64,000 nucleotides of DNA from JBDWFY01 sp039976075 (GTDB lineage Bacteria; Pseudomonadota; Alphaproteobacteria; Rhizobiales; Stappiaceae), in the NCBI GenBank assembly GCA_039976075.1, contig JBDWFY010000001.1, positions 1,054,001 to 1,118,000 on the forward strand, given 5' to 3'. The notes below the pieces were generated by a model, which saw nothing but the letters and a program-made list of their open reading frames with translations, ran no database searches and was not told where the DNA came from. Of this stretch, positions 34,712 to 42,674 are shown piece after piece. A program made the translations under genes and the position numbers. Within the stretch, counting starts at the first letter, position 1; each line of letters starts with the position of its first letter.

Positions 34712-35197
34712 ATGTCAAACAGAAATACGATCGATCAGGAACTAATTCGACAGCTTGCAACATTGCTTGCAGAAACCGACCTGTCTGAAATCGAAGTAGA
34801 ACAAAAAGATCTTCGGGTCCGTGTAGCCCGGGAACGCAAAACAATCGAAGCGCCGGTTTATGCCGCAGCGCCCCAACCTGTTCCAGCACCGGCACCGGCA
34901 CCGGCGCCGGTTGCAGCTCCGGTTGCCAACGCCGCCGCGACAACAAAGGAACCCGCGAACTCCGCAGGCACGCAAACGTCTCCGATGGTTGGCACTGCGT
35001 ATCTGGCAGCAGAACCCAGTGCGCCGCCGTTTATCGAGATCGGCAGTGTGATAAAGGAAGGTCAGCCTCTTTTGATCATTGAGGCGATGAAGACAATGAA
35101 CCAAATTCCGGCGGAACGTTCGGGCACCATCACAGCCATTCTGGTCGAAGACGGCCAGCCGGTGGAATTTGGCGAGCCCCTGGTGATTATCGAGTAA
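34712..35197 (+). CDS. accB: Biotin carboxyl carrier protein of acetyl-CoA carboxylase
   Basis: A 161-residue BCCP. An N-terminal dimerisation part, an Ala-Pro linker (about residues 47-75, PAPAPAPAP) and a C-terminal biotinyl domain with the modified Lys127 in EAMKTMN. The thumb of the biotinyl domain (PMVGTAYLAAEPSAPPFIEIG) is present. ATG 34712 matches the family start; the frame extends 12 codons further back without homology. It carries CO2 from AccC to the carboxyltransferase. Confidence 0.96.
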   Translation: MSNRNTIDQELIRQLATLLAETDLSEIEVEQKDLRVRVARERKTIEAPVYAAAPQPVPAPAPAPAPVAAPVANAAATTKEPANSAGTQTSPMVGTAYLAAEPSAPPFIEIGSVIKEGQPLLIIEAMKTMNQIPAERSGTITAILVEDGQPVEFGEPLVIIE

Positions 35198-35209
35198 GGC
35201 TGGCACCGC

Positions 35210-36559
35210 ATGTTCTCAAAAATACTGATTGCCAATCGCGGCGAAATCGCTCTTCGAGTACTGCGAGCCTGTAAGGAACTTGGCATTTCCACAGTCGCGG
35301 TTCACTCCACGGCGGATGCCAATGCTATGCATGTGCGGCTCGCAGACGAAAGTGTCTGTATCGGGCCACCTCGAGCGATTGACAGCTATCTCAATATTCC
35401 GCAACTGCTTGCTGCGTGTGAGATTACCGGTGCGGATGCTGTGCACCCCGGATATGGTTTCCTGTCGGAAAACGCCCGGTTTGCAGAAATTCTCGAAGCG
35501 CACAATGTCCGCTTTATCGGACCCAGCGCTGACCATATCCGCATAATGGGTGACAAGATCCAGGCCAAACAGACAGCCGAGCGCCTGGGCATTCCCGTTG
35601 TACCGGGTTCTGAAGGCGAAATCCGCTCGCTGGATGAAGCTCGCAAGGTGGCCCAGTCCATTGGCTATCCGGTATTGATCAAAGCGGCATCGGGCGGTGG
35701 CGGGCGCGGTATGAAAGTCGCCTTGTCAGAGGCAGAACTTGAAACGGCCGTATCAACAGCGAGAACAGAGTCAAAAGCCGCTTTTGACGATGATGCGCTC
35801 TACATGGAGAAGTATTTGCAGAAACCCAGGCACATTGAAATCCAAGTGCTGGGTGACGGACAGGGGAACGCGATCCATCTCGGTGAGCGCGACTGTTCAT
35901 TGCAACGACGGCATCAGAAAGTGCTAGAAGAAGCGCCCTCACCTGCGCTCAACGCCGAGCAACGCTCAGATATCGGTGGCATCGTTGCAAAGGCCATGGC
36001 GGACCTTGGTTACTCAGGCGTCGGAACTGTCGAGTTCCTTTATGAAGACGGCGAGTTCTATTTTATCGAAATGAACACCCGTCTTCAGGTGGAGCATCCG
36101 GTGACCGAGATGATCACCGGCATCGATCTTGTCAATGAGCAGATCCGTATCGCATCTGGTGCAAGCCTGTCGTTCAAACAGGAAGATATTCACATGCATG
36201 GCCATGCCATTGAGTGCCGTGTTAATGCAGAAAACCCCAGAACGTTTGCGCCCTCGCCGGGAACGATTACCTACTATTATCCCCCCGGAGGTCTGGGGGT
36301 TCGTGTAGATTCCGGCGTATATCAGGGCTATACCATACCGCCTTACTACGACAGCCTGATCGGCAAGCTTATCGTCCACGGACGCAATCGGGTGGAATGC
36401 ATGATGCGGCTTCGACGCTGTCTTGATGAATTCGTCGTTGACGGTATCGAGACCACAATTCCTCTGTTTAGCGACCTCGTAGACAATCAGGATGTGGCAA
36501 ACGGTATGTATAATATTCACTGGCTGGAAAAGTATCTCGCAGCGCCGGAAGACGATTGA
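35210..36559 (+). CDS. accC: Biotin carboxylase subunit of acetyl-CoA carboxylase
   Basis: A 449-residue ATP-grasp enzyme that carboxylates biotin on AccB. FSKILIANRGEIALRVLRAC, the Gly-rich ATP loop ASGGGGRGMKVA and the catalytic EMNTRLQVEHPVTEMITG are fully conserved. It starts 12 bp after accB with a GGCTGGCACCGC spacer, so the two are expressed together. aat follows 36 bp later. Confidence 0.98.
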   Translation: MFSKILIANRGEIALRVLRACKELGISTVAVHSTADANAMHVRLADESVCIGPPRAIDSYLNIPQLLAACEITGADAVHPGYGFLSENARFAEILEAHNVRFIGPSADHIRIMGDKIQAKQTAERLGIPVVPGSEGEIRSLDEARKVAQSIGYPVLIKAASGGGGRGMKVALSEAELETAVSTARTESKAAFDDDALYMEKYLQKPRHIEIQVLGDGQGNAIHLGERDCSLQRRHQKVLEEAPSPALNAEQRSDIGGIVAKAMADLGYSGVGTVEFLYEDGEFYFIEMNTRLQVEHPVTEMITGIDLVNEQIRIASGASLSFKQEDIHMHGHAIECRVNAENPRTFAPSPGTITYYYPPGGLGVRVDSGVYQGYTIPPYYDSLIGKLIVHGRNRVECMMRLRRCLDEFVVDGIETTIPLFSDLVDNQDVANGMYNIHWLEKYLAAPEDD

Positions 36560-36595
36560 GACGAACACGCATACCCAAAAGATGCCGGAGGACGC

Positions 36596-37276
36596 ATGTC
36601 CCGGTCTGACGACAATGTCGTAATGGAAATTACACCGCAGGTGCTGCTGAAGGCTTACGCCTGCGGCATTTTTCCTATGGCGGAATCCGCAGACGATCCG
36701 GGACTGCATTGGATAGAACCGGTTCGACGGGGCATCCTGCCACTTGACAAGGTCCATGTTCCCCGTCGTCTCAAGAAAACGATCCGGGCCAAAAAATTCG
36801 ACATTCGTATCGATACAGATTTTCAAGCGGTGATAGACGGATGCGCGGCACCGGGTGCGGGACGGCAAAAAACCTGGATCAACAAACGCATTCGCAAGCT
36901 CTACGGTGATCTATACGAGATGGGTAACTGTCACACCGTGGAAGCCTGGCTTGACGGCAATCTGGTTGGTGGCTTGTACGGTATTTCGCTGTGCGGCGCC
37001 TTTTACGGCGAGAGCATGTTCGCCCGCGAACGAGATGCTTCCAAGGTCGCGCTCACCCATCTTGTCGGTCGGTTGATTGCCGGTGGATTTGAGTTGCTCG
37101 ACACACAGTTCGTAACTGACCACCTCACCACATTTGGTGCCGTGGAAATCCCCAAAAGTGTTTATACGGATCTGCTCGATTCTTCACTGAAACATCAGGG
37201 GGACTTTTTCGCACTGCCCGAAAATGTCACCGGTGGTGAATTACTGAACATTATCGAAAAATATCAGGCAGATTGA
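36596..37276 (+). CDS. aat: Leucyl/phenylalanyl-tRNA--protein transferase
   Basis: A 226-residue L/F transferase of the N-end rule; it adds Leu or Phe to proteins starting with Lys or Arg so that ClpS/ClpAP can degrade them. YACGIFPMAESADDPGLHWIEP, RRGILPL, the W-I-N-x-R-I region and LVGGLYGISLCGAFYGESMF are typical. GCCGGAGGA precedes ATG 36596. The location downstream of accC is common in alphaproteobacteria. Confidence 0.95.
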   Translation: MSRSDDNVVMEITPQVLLKAYACGIFPMAESADDPGLHWIEPVRRGILPLDKVHVPRRLKKTIRAKKFDIRIDTDFQAVIDGCAAPGAGRQKTWINKRIRKLYGDLYEMGNCHTVEAWLDGNLVGGLYGISLCGAFYGESMFARERDASKVALTHLVGRLIAGGFELLDTQFVTDHLTTFGAVEIPKSVYTDLLDSSLKHQGDFFALPENVTGGELLNIIEKYQAD

Positions 37277-37322
37277 CCTCAAACCTGTCGCATAGACTCA
37301 TCATTCGACAATGATCTATGTG

Positions 37323-37841
37323 TCAGCTGAAACAACTTTTCTCATCATGGTACTGGGGGAGGCTCACGCCTTGCCCCATATCCACCGTCAGTGGCTTCAC
37401 CTTCTCTAAACCAAGAGACGCATAAAACGCCTCGGCGCTGAATGTGGAATAGCATTCGAAAGTAGACGCATCTGGCGCGTTCCTGAGGCAGGTTTCCAAC
37501 AGCAGCCGACCCGCACCTCTTTTAAGATGCGCTGGATGGACCGCGAAGTGACGGATATGCGCAATTCCCGGTTCAATCTCTCCACCAATTTGACTGCTGG
37601 TGCCGGGTCGCTCATAACTCCAACCACCACAAACCGCAGCTTCATTTGCCATTGTCCTGACGACATAGAACCTCCCGGACTTCAACAAGACGGGGTTTGC
37701 CTTGGTCATCCGAGGAAGTGCCAACGCAAGGGCGTCGTTCGAATAGTCATTCTTCAGCAGTGTGGTGTAGGATGCGGTCAGAATATCATTGATGTCGTTT
37801 TCATCCGCCAAACTCGCAATATCAAGTCGGTAATCTGCCAT
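37323..37841 (-). CDS. GNAT-family N-acetyltransferase
   Basis: A 172-residue GNAT. Motif A is HIRHFAVHPAHLKRGAGRLLLETCL; the end of the domain is AEAFYASLGLEKV. Substrate is unknown. ATG 37841 is taken as start: homology begins at MADYRLDIASL, and the longer open frame to 38000 runs through the tRNA-Arg 3' end. The gene is the last of a minus-strand run tRNA-Pro, NDUFS4-like, tRNA-Arg, GNAT, and is convergent with aat. Confidence 0.88.
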   Translation of the reverse strand: MADYRLDIASLADENDINDILTASYTTLLKNDYSNDALALALPRMTKANPVLLKSGRFYVVRTMANEAAVCGGWSYERPGTSSQIGGEIEPGIAHIRHFAVHPAHLKRGAGRLLLETCLRNAPDASTFECYSTFSAEAFYASLGLEKVKPLTVDMGQGVSLPQYHDEKSCFS

Positions 37842-37970
37842 CCCAATGAGCCGTTCCAATTTACCTAATAAATTAAGATATATATACGAAACGCGGGTAG
37901 GTTGCGTGCAACGTCCCTTTTCCAATCGTAAAACACGCCACAGAGAAGCGCAATTTCTGGGCTTACTAAA

Positions 37971-38047
37971 TGGTGACCCCGGCAGGACTCGAACCTGCAA
38001 CCGTCGGATTAGAAGTCCGGTGCTCTATCCAGTTGAGCTACGGGGCC
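37971..38047 (-). tRNA. tRNA-Arg(TCT)
   Basis: The minus strand folds as a cloverleaf: acceptor GGCCCCG pairs with CGGGGTC, D arm AGCTCAACTGGATAGAGC, anticodon stem CGGAC/ATCCG region with loop CTTCTAA, anticodon TCT (38011-38013), and T arm GCAGGTTCGAGTCCTGC. CCA is encoded at the 3' end (37971-37973). TCT reads AGA. Confidence 0.96.
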
Positions 38048-38072
38048 ATTTTCTTTGCGGGAAACAACCTGG

Positions 38073-38390
38073 TCAATGAGTCCAGGGTGTCCGGCGGTCA
38101 TATTTGAAATTATCTGAATAAGAGGCGCGATTGATCTTGCGTTCCTGCGCCTCCTGAATCCGGTAAGGAATGCCATTTCTCTTTGCGTATGCGACAGCGT
38201 CCTCCTGAGTATCGAAGAACAGCTTTACCTGGCTGGTCATGTCTGAAGAGGACGTGTAGCCCATCAACGGGTCGATGGTACGGGCATTCTCGGGTTCATA
38301 GTCAAGAACCCAACGCTTCAGCTTCGCTTTGCCGGATTGCATGGCTGTTTTGGCGGGGCGGTAGATGCGCGCAAGCATGGTGCCGTCCAT
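38073..38390 (-). CDS. NDUFS4-like accessory subunit of respiratory complex I
   Basis: A 105-residue protein of the ETC complex I conserved-region family (mitochondrial NDUFS4/AQDQ homologue). ARIYRPAKTAMQSGK at the start, W-x-L-D-Y-E-P, then DPLMGYTSSSDMTSQVKLFFDTQEDAVAYA and the C-terminal NFKYDRRTPWTH are all family hallmarks. In mitochondria this subunit stabilises the NADH-oxidising arm. It is found unlinked to nuo genes in alphaproteobacteria, as here. ATG 38390 or 38378 (MLARIY, after GGACGG) could be the start; I list the longer one. Confidence 0.93.
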   Translation of the reverse strand: MDGTMLARIYRPAKTAMQSGKAKLKRWVLDYEPENARTIDPLMGYTSSSDMTSQVKLFFDTQEDAVAYAKRNGIPYRIQEAQERKINRASYSDNFKYDRRTPWTH

Positions 38391-38485
38391 TCAGTGATTG
38401 ACCGAATTACAGATGACCGAATCTTATCTGAAACTACAGTACAATTCAGCCCCTTCCCGCTCACAAATGTTTGTCTTTGTTGAAA

Positions 38486-38562
38486 TGGTCGGGGCACGAG
38501 GATTCGAACCTCGGACCCCCTGGTCCCAAACCAGGTGCGCTACCAGACTGCGCTATGCCCCG
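38486..38562 (-). tRNA. tRNA-Pro(TGG)
   Basis: Minus-strand cloverleaf: acceptor CGGGGCA with TGCCCCG, D arm AGCGCAGTCTGGTAGCGC, anticodon stem CCTGG/CCAGG with loop TTTGGGA (anticodon TGG, 38526-38528), T arm CGAGGTTCGAATCCTCG, and an encoded CCA (38486-38488). Confidence 0.96.
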
Positions 38563-38652
38563 TTATTCCATTTCAAATTGACGCGCCGTGACGCGGAATT
38601 GCGTCTGGATACAGGCATTTCCTCCAGGCCGCAAGCCTGAAATGGAAAGTTT

Positions 38653-39108
38653 TCACGGGGTTGTCGACATTCTTGGGTGGCGCACCTTATCACCGCTCTT
38701 CAATCCCATCTGATTGGCGACTCCAGCTTCCACTTCGAGCACGAAACGCACCGGAACTCCTGAAGAAATAGCCTTCTCTGACAAAGGTTCGGTGTTTTTT
38801 CGGATTGCGGCGACTGTGCCGTCTGTTTTGATGAAGATCATATCGAGCGGCACATAGGTATTTTTCATCCAAAAATGGACATCCTGCTCCCGACCGAAAT
38901 CAAACAGCATGCCATATCCGGAAGGAAGCGATTTACGGTTCATCAGCCCTTGCGCGCGCTTGGCAGAATCGTCTGCCACTTCAATGCTCAAGGGAAATGT
39001 GCCCAATCCGGTTTCAACCGTCAGGTCTTCCGGAGAACCAAACTCCACCGCCAACGCACGAAAGGTCAGAAGCAGGCTGAAAAAAGCCACACCGATAAGT
39101 CGCATCAT
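38653..39108 (-). CDS. DUF192 family secreted protein
   Basis: A 151-residue protein with a signal peptide (LIGVAFFSLLLTFRALAVEF) and a DUF192 domain: RAQGLMNRKSLPSGYGMLFDFG, then HFWMKNTYVPLDMIFIKTDGTV and FVLEVEAGVANQMGLKSGD. The biochemical role of the family is not established. ATG 39108 is likely; a TTG at 39111 and a second ATG at 39105 are also in frame. The ribosome site GGG lies in the 3' arm of the hairpin at 39111-39142, directly behind the cold-shock gene on the same strand. Confidence 0.9.
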   Translation of the reverse strand: MMRLIGVAFFSLLLTFRALAVEFGSPEDLTVETGLGTFPLSIEVADDSAKRAQGLMNRKSLPSGYGMLFDFGREQDVHFWMKNTYVPLDMIFIKTDGTVAAIRKNTEPLSEKAISSGVPVRFVLEVEAGVANQMGLKSGDKVRHPRMSTTP

Positions 39109-39110
39109 CA

Positions 39111-39142
39111 ATTACCCTGTAACGGTTACATTACAGGGTAAT
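39111..39142 (-). promoter_or_regulatory. 12-bp intercistronic hairpin covering the DUF192 ribosome site
   Basis: A perfect inverted repeat: ATTACCCTGTAA (39111-39122), 8-base loop, TTACAGGGTAAT (39131-39142). Within it TGTAAC-G-GTTACA (39119-39131) gives a competing symmetry. It starts 8 bp past the cold-shock protein stop and ends 2 bp before the DUF192 ATG, so the AGGGTAAT that would serve as Shine-Dalgarno is paired. No T run follows, so a terminator is unlikely. Confidence 0.65.
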
Positions 39143-39150
39143 ATGCACAC

Positions 39151-39729
39151 TCAGTGAGAGGATGGAATATGTCCACCCGAAATTGGCCGAATTTCCGCAG
39201 CCATCAGGCCTTTCGGTCCCGGACCGAAGCGCACCTGAACAACCTGTCCAGGCCTGAGCTCTGTGATCCCGAAACGCCGCAGCGTTTCCATATGGACGAA
39301 GACATCATCCTTACCATCATTCATCGTAACAAAGCCGTAGCCCTTGATTCGGTTAAACCACTTGACGGTGGCTTCGACGAATCCCCCAACGGGTGTGACC
39401 TGCACGTGTGTTCTTGATGGTGGGAGCTGTGAGGGATGGACCGCTGTGGATTCATCCATCGAAAGAATTCGAAACGCCTGAAAGCCTTTCGGCCGATCAA
39501 GCACTTCACAAACTACCCGAGCCCCCTCATAGGCAGTCTGATATCCATCCTGCCGCAAACAGGATACATGGAGAAGAATATCTCCGCGATCATCATCCGC
39601 GACAATAAAGCCGTAGCCCTTGGCTACATCAAACCATTTAATGGTGCCGGCGACCTCAATGACGTCTACCGCTGTTTCTTCGGACAGGTCCTCAAGTGGA
39701 CGTATATCCGGCGAAAGTTTCGCCCCCAT
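39151..39729 (-). CDS. Two-domain cold-shock protein
   Basis: A 192-residue protein with two cold-shock domains in tandem: first near residues 25-90 (GTIKWFDVAKGYGFIV), second near 120-187 (TVKWFNRIKGYGFVTM, then DVFVHMETLRRFG). Both carry RNP1-like aromatic motifs for single-stranded RNA or DNA; in the first, RNP2 is ILLHVS. Single-domain CspA has about 70 residues; tandem forms are typical of alphaproteobacteria. ATG 39729 (MGAKLSPDIRPL) is the natural start; the frame stays open to 39903 without homology. DUF192 follows on the same strand. Confidence 0.93.
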   Translation of the reverse strand: MGAKLSPDIRPLEDLSEETAVDVIEVAGTIKWFDVAKGYGFIVADDDRGDILLHVSCLRQDGYQTAYEGARVVCEVLDRPKGFQAFRILSMDESTAVHPSQLPPSRTHVQVTPVGGFVEATVKWFNRIKGYGFVTMNDGKDDVFVHMETLRRFGITELRPGQVVQVRFGPGPKGLMAAEIRPISGGHIPSSH

Positions 39730-39889
39730 ATTCCTTGCCCCGCGTCCGCTACCGCATTTACTAGTTGAGCAACCAAATTCGAACAAATCTGATTCCTTAC
39801 ATAAAGGATAACATCGGCGATTGTGTGGGCTAGAAAAAATTCGACGCCTCGATCCTATTTCAGAATAGCTGTGGCATTTTTCCCAGATT

Positions 39890-40651
39890 TCAGCCGGATA
39901 CACGCCTCAATATAGGACCAATAAAACTGTGGATGATAAGATCTGCCGCAGGGTCAACGGGAGTTTTATCGTGGTTGATCACAATAAGACGTGCTCCGTT
40001 TTCTTTCGCAATTACTGGCAGTGACGCTGCGGGATATACCTGAAGCGAAGACCCCATAACAACGAAAAGATCGCAAGATCTGCACCACCGATCCGCGCGC
40101 CGCATTTCAGTTTCCGGCATCGCCTGGCCAAAACTGACAACGGCTGCTTTAAGCAGGCCGCCGCAATCATCGCAACGCGGCGCAGCCCCGGTTTGTTCGA
40201 TCACCGTCTTCGCCCATGACAACTGGTACTTCTTGGCGCAGTCAAGGCACAGACCAAATGTTCCATTGCCATGCAGCTCAATCAGGTTTTTCTCCTGCAC
40301 ACCGGCGCGCCGATGCAGTCCGTCAATATTCTGCGTAATAACGCCGGTCGCGCGCCCCTGACCGATCGTTCGGGTAATAAACTGGTGGCCGATGTTGGGA
40401 TTGGCACTGTCAAAGTCATTCTTCATCACAAAACGGCGGCGCCAGTCTTCGACGCGCGCCGCTTCAGATGCGATAAACTCCTGATAGGTAATGGGTTTGA
40501 ACTGGCTCCAAATACCGCCGGGACTGCGATAATCGGGAATACCGGATTCGGTCGATATTCCTGCACCGGTGAAAAACACAATTTTTGAGCTGCTCAACAT
40601 TAAGTCGGACAGCTTGGCTAATTGCCTCTTGATCTCTGCGTTGTCCGACAT
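39890..40651 (-). CDS. NAD-dependent protein deacylase (sirtuin, SIR2 family)
   Basis: A 253-residue sirtuin removing acyl groups from Lys with NAD+. GAGISTESGIPDYRS (29-43), TQNIDGLH (106-113), catalytic His127 in ELHGN and four zinc cysteines (Cys135, Cys138, Cys160, Cys163) are present, followed by GSSLQVYPA. The structure is close to class II/bacterial SIR2 proteins; acyl specificity cannot be read. ATG 40651 matches the family N-terminus. It is upstream of the cold-shock gene by 160 bp and divergent from gloA. Confidence 0.92.
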   Translation of the reverse strand: MSDNAEIKRQLAKLSDLMLSSSKIVFFTGAGISTESGIPDYRSPGGIWSQFKPITYQEFIASEAARVEDWRRRFVMKNDFDSANPNIGHQFITRTIGQGRATGVITQNIDGLHRRAGVQEKNLIELHGNGTFGLCLDCAKKYQLSWAKTVIEQTGAAPRCDDCGGLLKAAVVSFGQAMPETEMRRADRWCRSCDLFVVMGSSLQVYPAASLPVIAKENGARLIVINHDKTPVDPAADLIIHSFIGPILRRVSG

Positions 40652-40769
40652 AATGTGTTCCCATAATCCGCACCAAAGGACTGGCTGCTTCCGGTAGGCA
40701 GATTCTATATCAGCCACGTCAACGGGCAACCCGATTCTGCTTCAACAATGAACCCACTGAGGATTTCCT

Positions 40770-41210
40770 ATGAGATATCTGCACACCATGGTTCGCGTCA
40801 CCGATATTGATGCGTCGCTTGATTTCTATTGCAACAAGATGGGCATGAAAGAAGTACGCCGACACGAAAGCGAAAAGGGACGCTTTACCCTTATATTCCT
40901 CGCAGCTTCGGAAGACGAAGAGTCCGGTACCAACAACAAGGCGCCTTTGCTTGAGCTGACCTATAATTGGGATCCTGAAACTTATTCCGGCGGCCGCAAT
41001 TTTGGACATCTCGCATTTGAAGTCGACGACATCTATGCCTTTTGTCAGAACCTGATGGATCAGGGCGTCACCATCAACCGCCCTCCCCGAGACGGACACA
41101 TGGCGTTTGTAAAATCACCAGACGATATTTCGTTCGAGATACTTCAAAAAGGGACATCCAAGGCCGCACAGGAGCCATGGGCTTCGATGGAGAACACCGG
41201 CAGCTGGTAG
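40770..41210 (+). CDS. gloA: Lactoylglutathione lyase (glyoxalase I)
   Basis: A 146-residue glyoxalase I converting the methylglyoxal-glutathione hemithioacetal to S-lactoylglutathione. Metal ligands fit: His in MRYLHTMVRV, Glu in LLELTYNW, His in FGHLAFEV and Glu in ISFEILQK. ATG 40770 follows GAGGATTTCCT. It is slightly longer at the C-terminus than E. coli GloA (135 aa). A hairpin and a palindrome lie downstream before tRNA-Glu. Confidence 0.95.
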   Translation: MRYLHTMVRVTDIDASLDFYCNKMGMKEVRRHESEKGRFTLIFLAASEDEESGTNNKAPLLELTYNWDPETYSGGRNFGHLAFEVDDIYAFCQNLMDQGVTINRPPRDGHMAFVKSPDDISFEILQKGTSKAAQEPWASMENTGSW

Positions 41211-41235
41211 GCACGTTCCGGTTTTGACATCTCCC

Positions 41236-41263
41236 GCCTGAGGCAACATCATCTGCCTCAGGC
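41236..41263 (+). terminator. Stem-loop after gloA, possible terminator without a T run
   Basis: A 10-bp perfect stem GCCTGAGGCA (41236-41245) / TGCCTCAGGC (41254-41263) with an 8-base loop lies 25 bp past the gloA stop. It is followed by TGCTAAACG, not by T residues, so it may protect the transcript end or act with a factor. Confidence 0.45.
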
Positions 41264-41276
41264 TGCTAAACGTGGA

Positions 41277-41297
41277 AACATGTCGAATCGACATGTT
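41277..41297. repeat. Perfect 21-bp palindrome before tRNA-Glu
   Basis: AACATGTCGA-A-TCGACATGTT, ten-base arms with a single central base, 65 bp upstream of tRNA-Glu and 13 bp after the gloA hairpin. It could be a protein-binding site or a second hairpin of the gloA transcript. Confidence 0.6.
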
Positions 41298-41361
41298 GTC
41301 TCTTGCGGCTGCGGAATTTCCTCACTATAAGATCCGCTGACAACCGAAGACCACGTTGCAG

Positions 41362-41437
41362 GCGCCCATCGTCTAGCGGTCTAGGACGCCGCCCTTTCAC
41401 GGCGGAAACAGGGGTTCGATTCCCCTTGGGCGTACCA
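41362..41437 (+). tRNA. tRNA-Glu(TTC)
   Basis: Cloverleaf on the plus strand: acceptor GCGCCCA with TGGGCGT, D arm CGTCTAGCGGTCTAGGACG, anticodon stem CCGCC/GGCGG with loop CTTTCAC (anticodon TTC, 41396-41398), T arm AGGGGTTCGATTCCCCT, CCA encoded (41435-41437). It lies at the left edge of the accessory region; no copy of its 3' end was seen further right. Confidence 0.96.
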
Positions 41438-41672
41438 ACTTCTGCAACAACCGTCCGGCTCCGGTCTGTCTGTTCAAATCTCACCAGTTACCAACTGATA
41501 CTCATAACCAACTGCTCAGACGCTCCTTTAGCGTGCGCTTCGGCTCTATGACGTAACCGCAGTTAAACTAATCCATTTTGCGATGCTGTTTAGAAGGGTG
41601 ATCGCTGCGCCGCTCTCAATGGCTGCAGGGTAGAATTAGGCAGCAGGGTTCATCGCCCTCTTCTCTTGGGCC

Positions 41673-42581
41673 TTATACCTGTAGAGCATGCGCTATCGTC
41701 TGCATGATCCCGGTTGTAGCCGCACCAAGATTATCCGCTTTCAGAACCATCATCACCCCATCGACGCTATTACGCAGACTGACGACAGTCGCAAGAGGTG
41801 CGTCAATCGGAAAGCGTTCGCGTTCCGTCGGAGCATCGGCCACGGCAATTCCATCCACTCCCGAAAGGGTGTCAGCCACCGCAATCGCATCTGCGTTATC
41901 AGCCAACCTCACAGACATAGTTATCGTATGGCCACGCCAGACCGGAACTCGGGTCGCAAATGCGTCGACAGGGAAAGCCTGGTCAAAGATAATCGACAAC
42001 TCATCAGACAGCGCATCAGCTTCGCCCGCCAGATGACCGTCGACTCGGTCGTGAATGGTATGAGCGGCAATACCGGGCAGATCCGTGCCGCTGATTGCTT
42101 GTAGCGTCGTAATTGTAACACCGGTCACGCCATGGGTAGTGTGCAGGTATTGCAGCGGCAAAGCGCAGATCGCCGTGGTGCAGTTCGGGGTTGCCAAATG
42201 TGTTGCGCCGGGATCGATGTCGGTAACTCCGGGCATTGCCAGAGGAACAGCAAGGCGGGCATGTTCGCAATGTGTGATGATCCGGGTACCGCGCGCCAGA
42301 TGCAGTGCCTCGATCCCCGCCGCCCCATCTTCCGGCAGGAATGAAAGAAGGACCGAAGCCCGGGCGGGCGCTTCTGCTGACAGAAGCGGCACGTGGGAAA
42401 AAGCCCTCGCAACCTCCGGTGCCACTTGCCATTGTGGTAAATCCAGGAGGCCGGTCCGCGGATCTCCGCCCATACAGTCGTGCAGGCTTTCAACGCTGAT
42501 CAACCGGTCCTCAGACAATCTAACGAGAAGATGTTGCCCAAGCAGACTAACGGCACCGGCAACCGACACCCTCTTTCGCAT
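41673..42581 (-). CDS. Aspartate-semialdehyde dehydrogenase-like protein, shortened and divergent
   Basis: A 302-residue member of the ASADH/N-acetyl-glutamyl-phosphate reductase fold. The catalytic Cys134 in ATPNCTTAI and His218 in RVPVWRGHTITM are kept, and the C-terminal DNLGAATTGIMQTIA helix fits. Differences: the N-terminal nucleotide loop reads GAVSLLG rather than GATGxVG, and the chain is about 40 residues shorter than housekeeping Asd. This argues against a role in lysine/threonine synthesis. It is divergent from the GntR regulator across a 93-bp gap, so it probably belongs to the catabolic cluster, acting on a semialdehyde or acyl phosphate. Actual substrate unknown. Confidence 0.75.
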   Translation of the reverse strand: MRKRVSVAGAVSLLGQHLLVRLSEDRLISVESLHDCMGGDPRTGLLDLPQWQVAPEVARAFSHVPLLSAEAPARASVLLSFLPEDGAAGIEALHLARGTRIITHCEHARLAVPLAMPGVTDIDPGATHLATPNCTTAICALPLQYLHTTHGVTGVTITTLQAISGTDLPGIAAHTIHDRVDGHLAGEADALSDELSIIFDQAFPVDAFATRVPVWRGHTITMSVRLADNADAIAVADTLSGVDGIAVADAPTERERFPIDAPLATVVSLRNSVDGVMMVLKADNLGAATTGIMQTIAHALQV

Positions 42582-42618
42582 CCTGACCTACCCCCTCTAA
42601 ACATTTCAAATTTACCAC

Positions 42619-42634
42619 TTGAAAATGTTTTCAA
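42619..42634. promoter_or_regulatory. Palindrome between the ASADH-like and GntR genes, likely GntR operator
   Basis: A perfect 16-bp palindrome TTGAAAA-TG-TTTTCAA. A related TTTCAAAT lies at 42604-42611 and again at 42629-42636 within the site. It sits between the two divergent starts (42581 and 42675), where a GntR protein would control both directions. A TTGACA on the minus strand (42649-42654) could be the -35 of the ASADH-like gene. Confidence 0.5.
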
Positions 42635-42674
42635 ATGTCAGTTAACATGTCAACACACATTAGTTGAGGTTTTT

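Noticed and set aside
37842..38000. N-terminal extension of the GNAT gene up to 38000
   Set aside because: It runs into the 3' end of tRNA-Arg; homology starts at ATG 37841.
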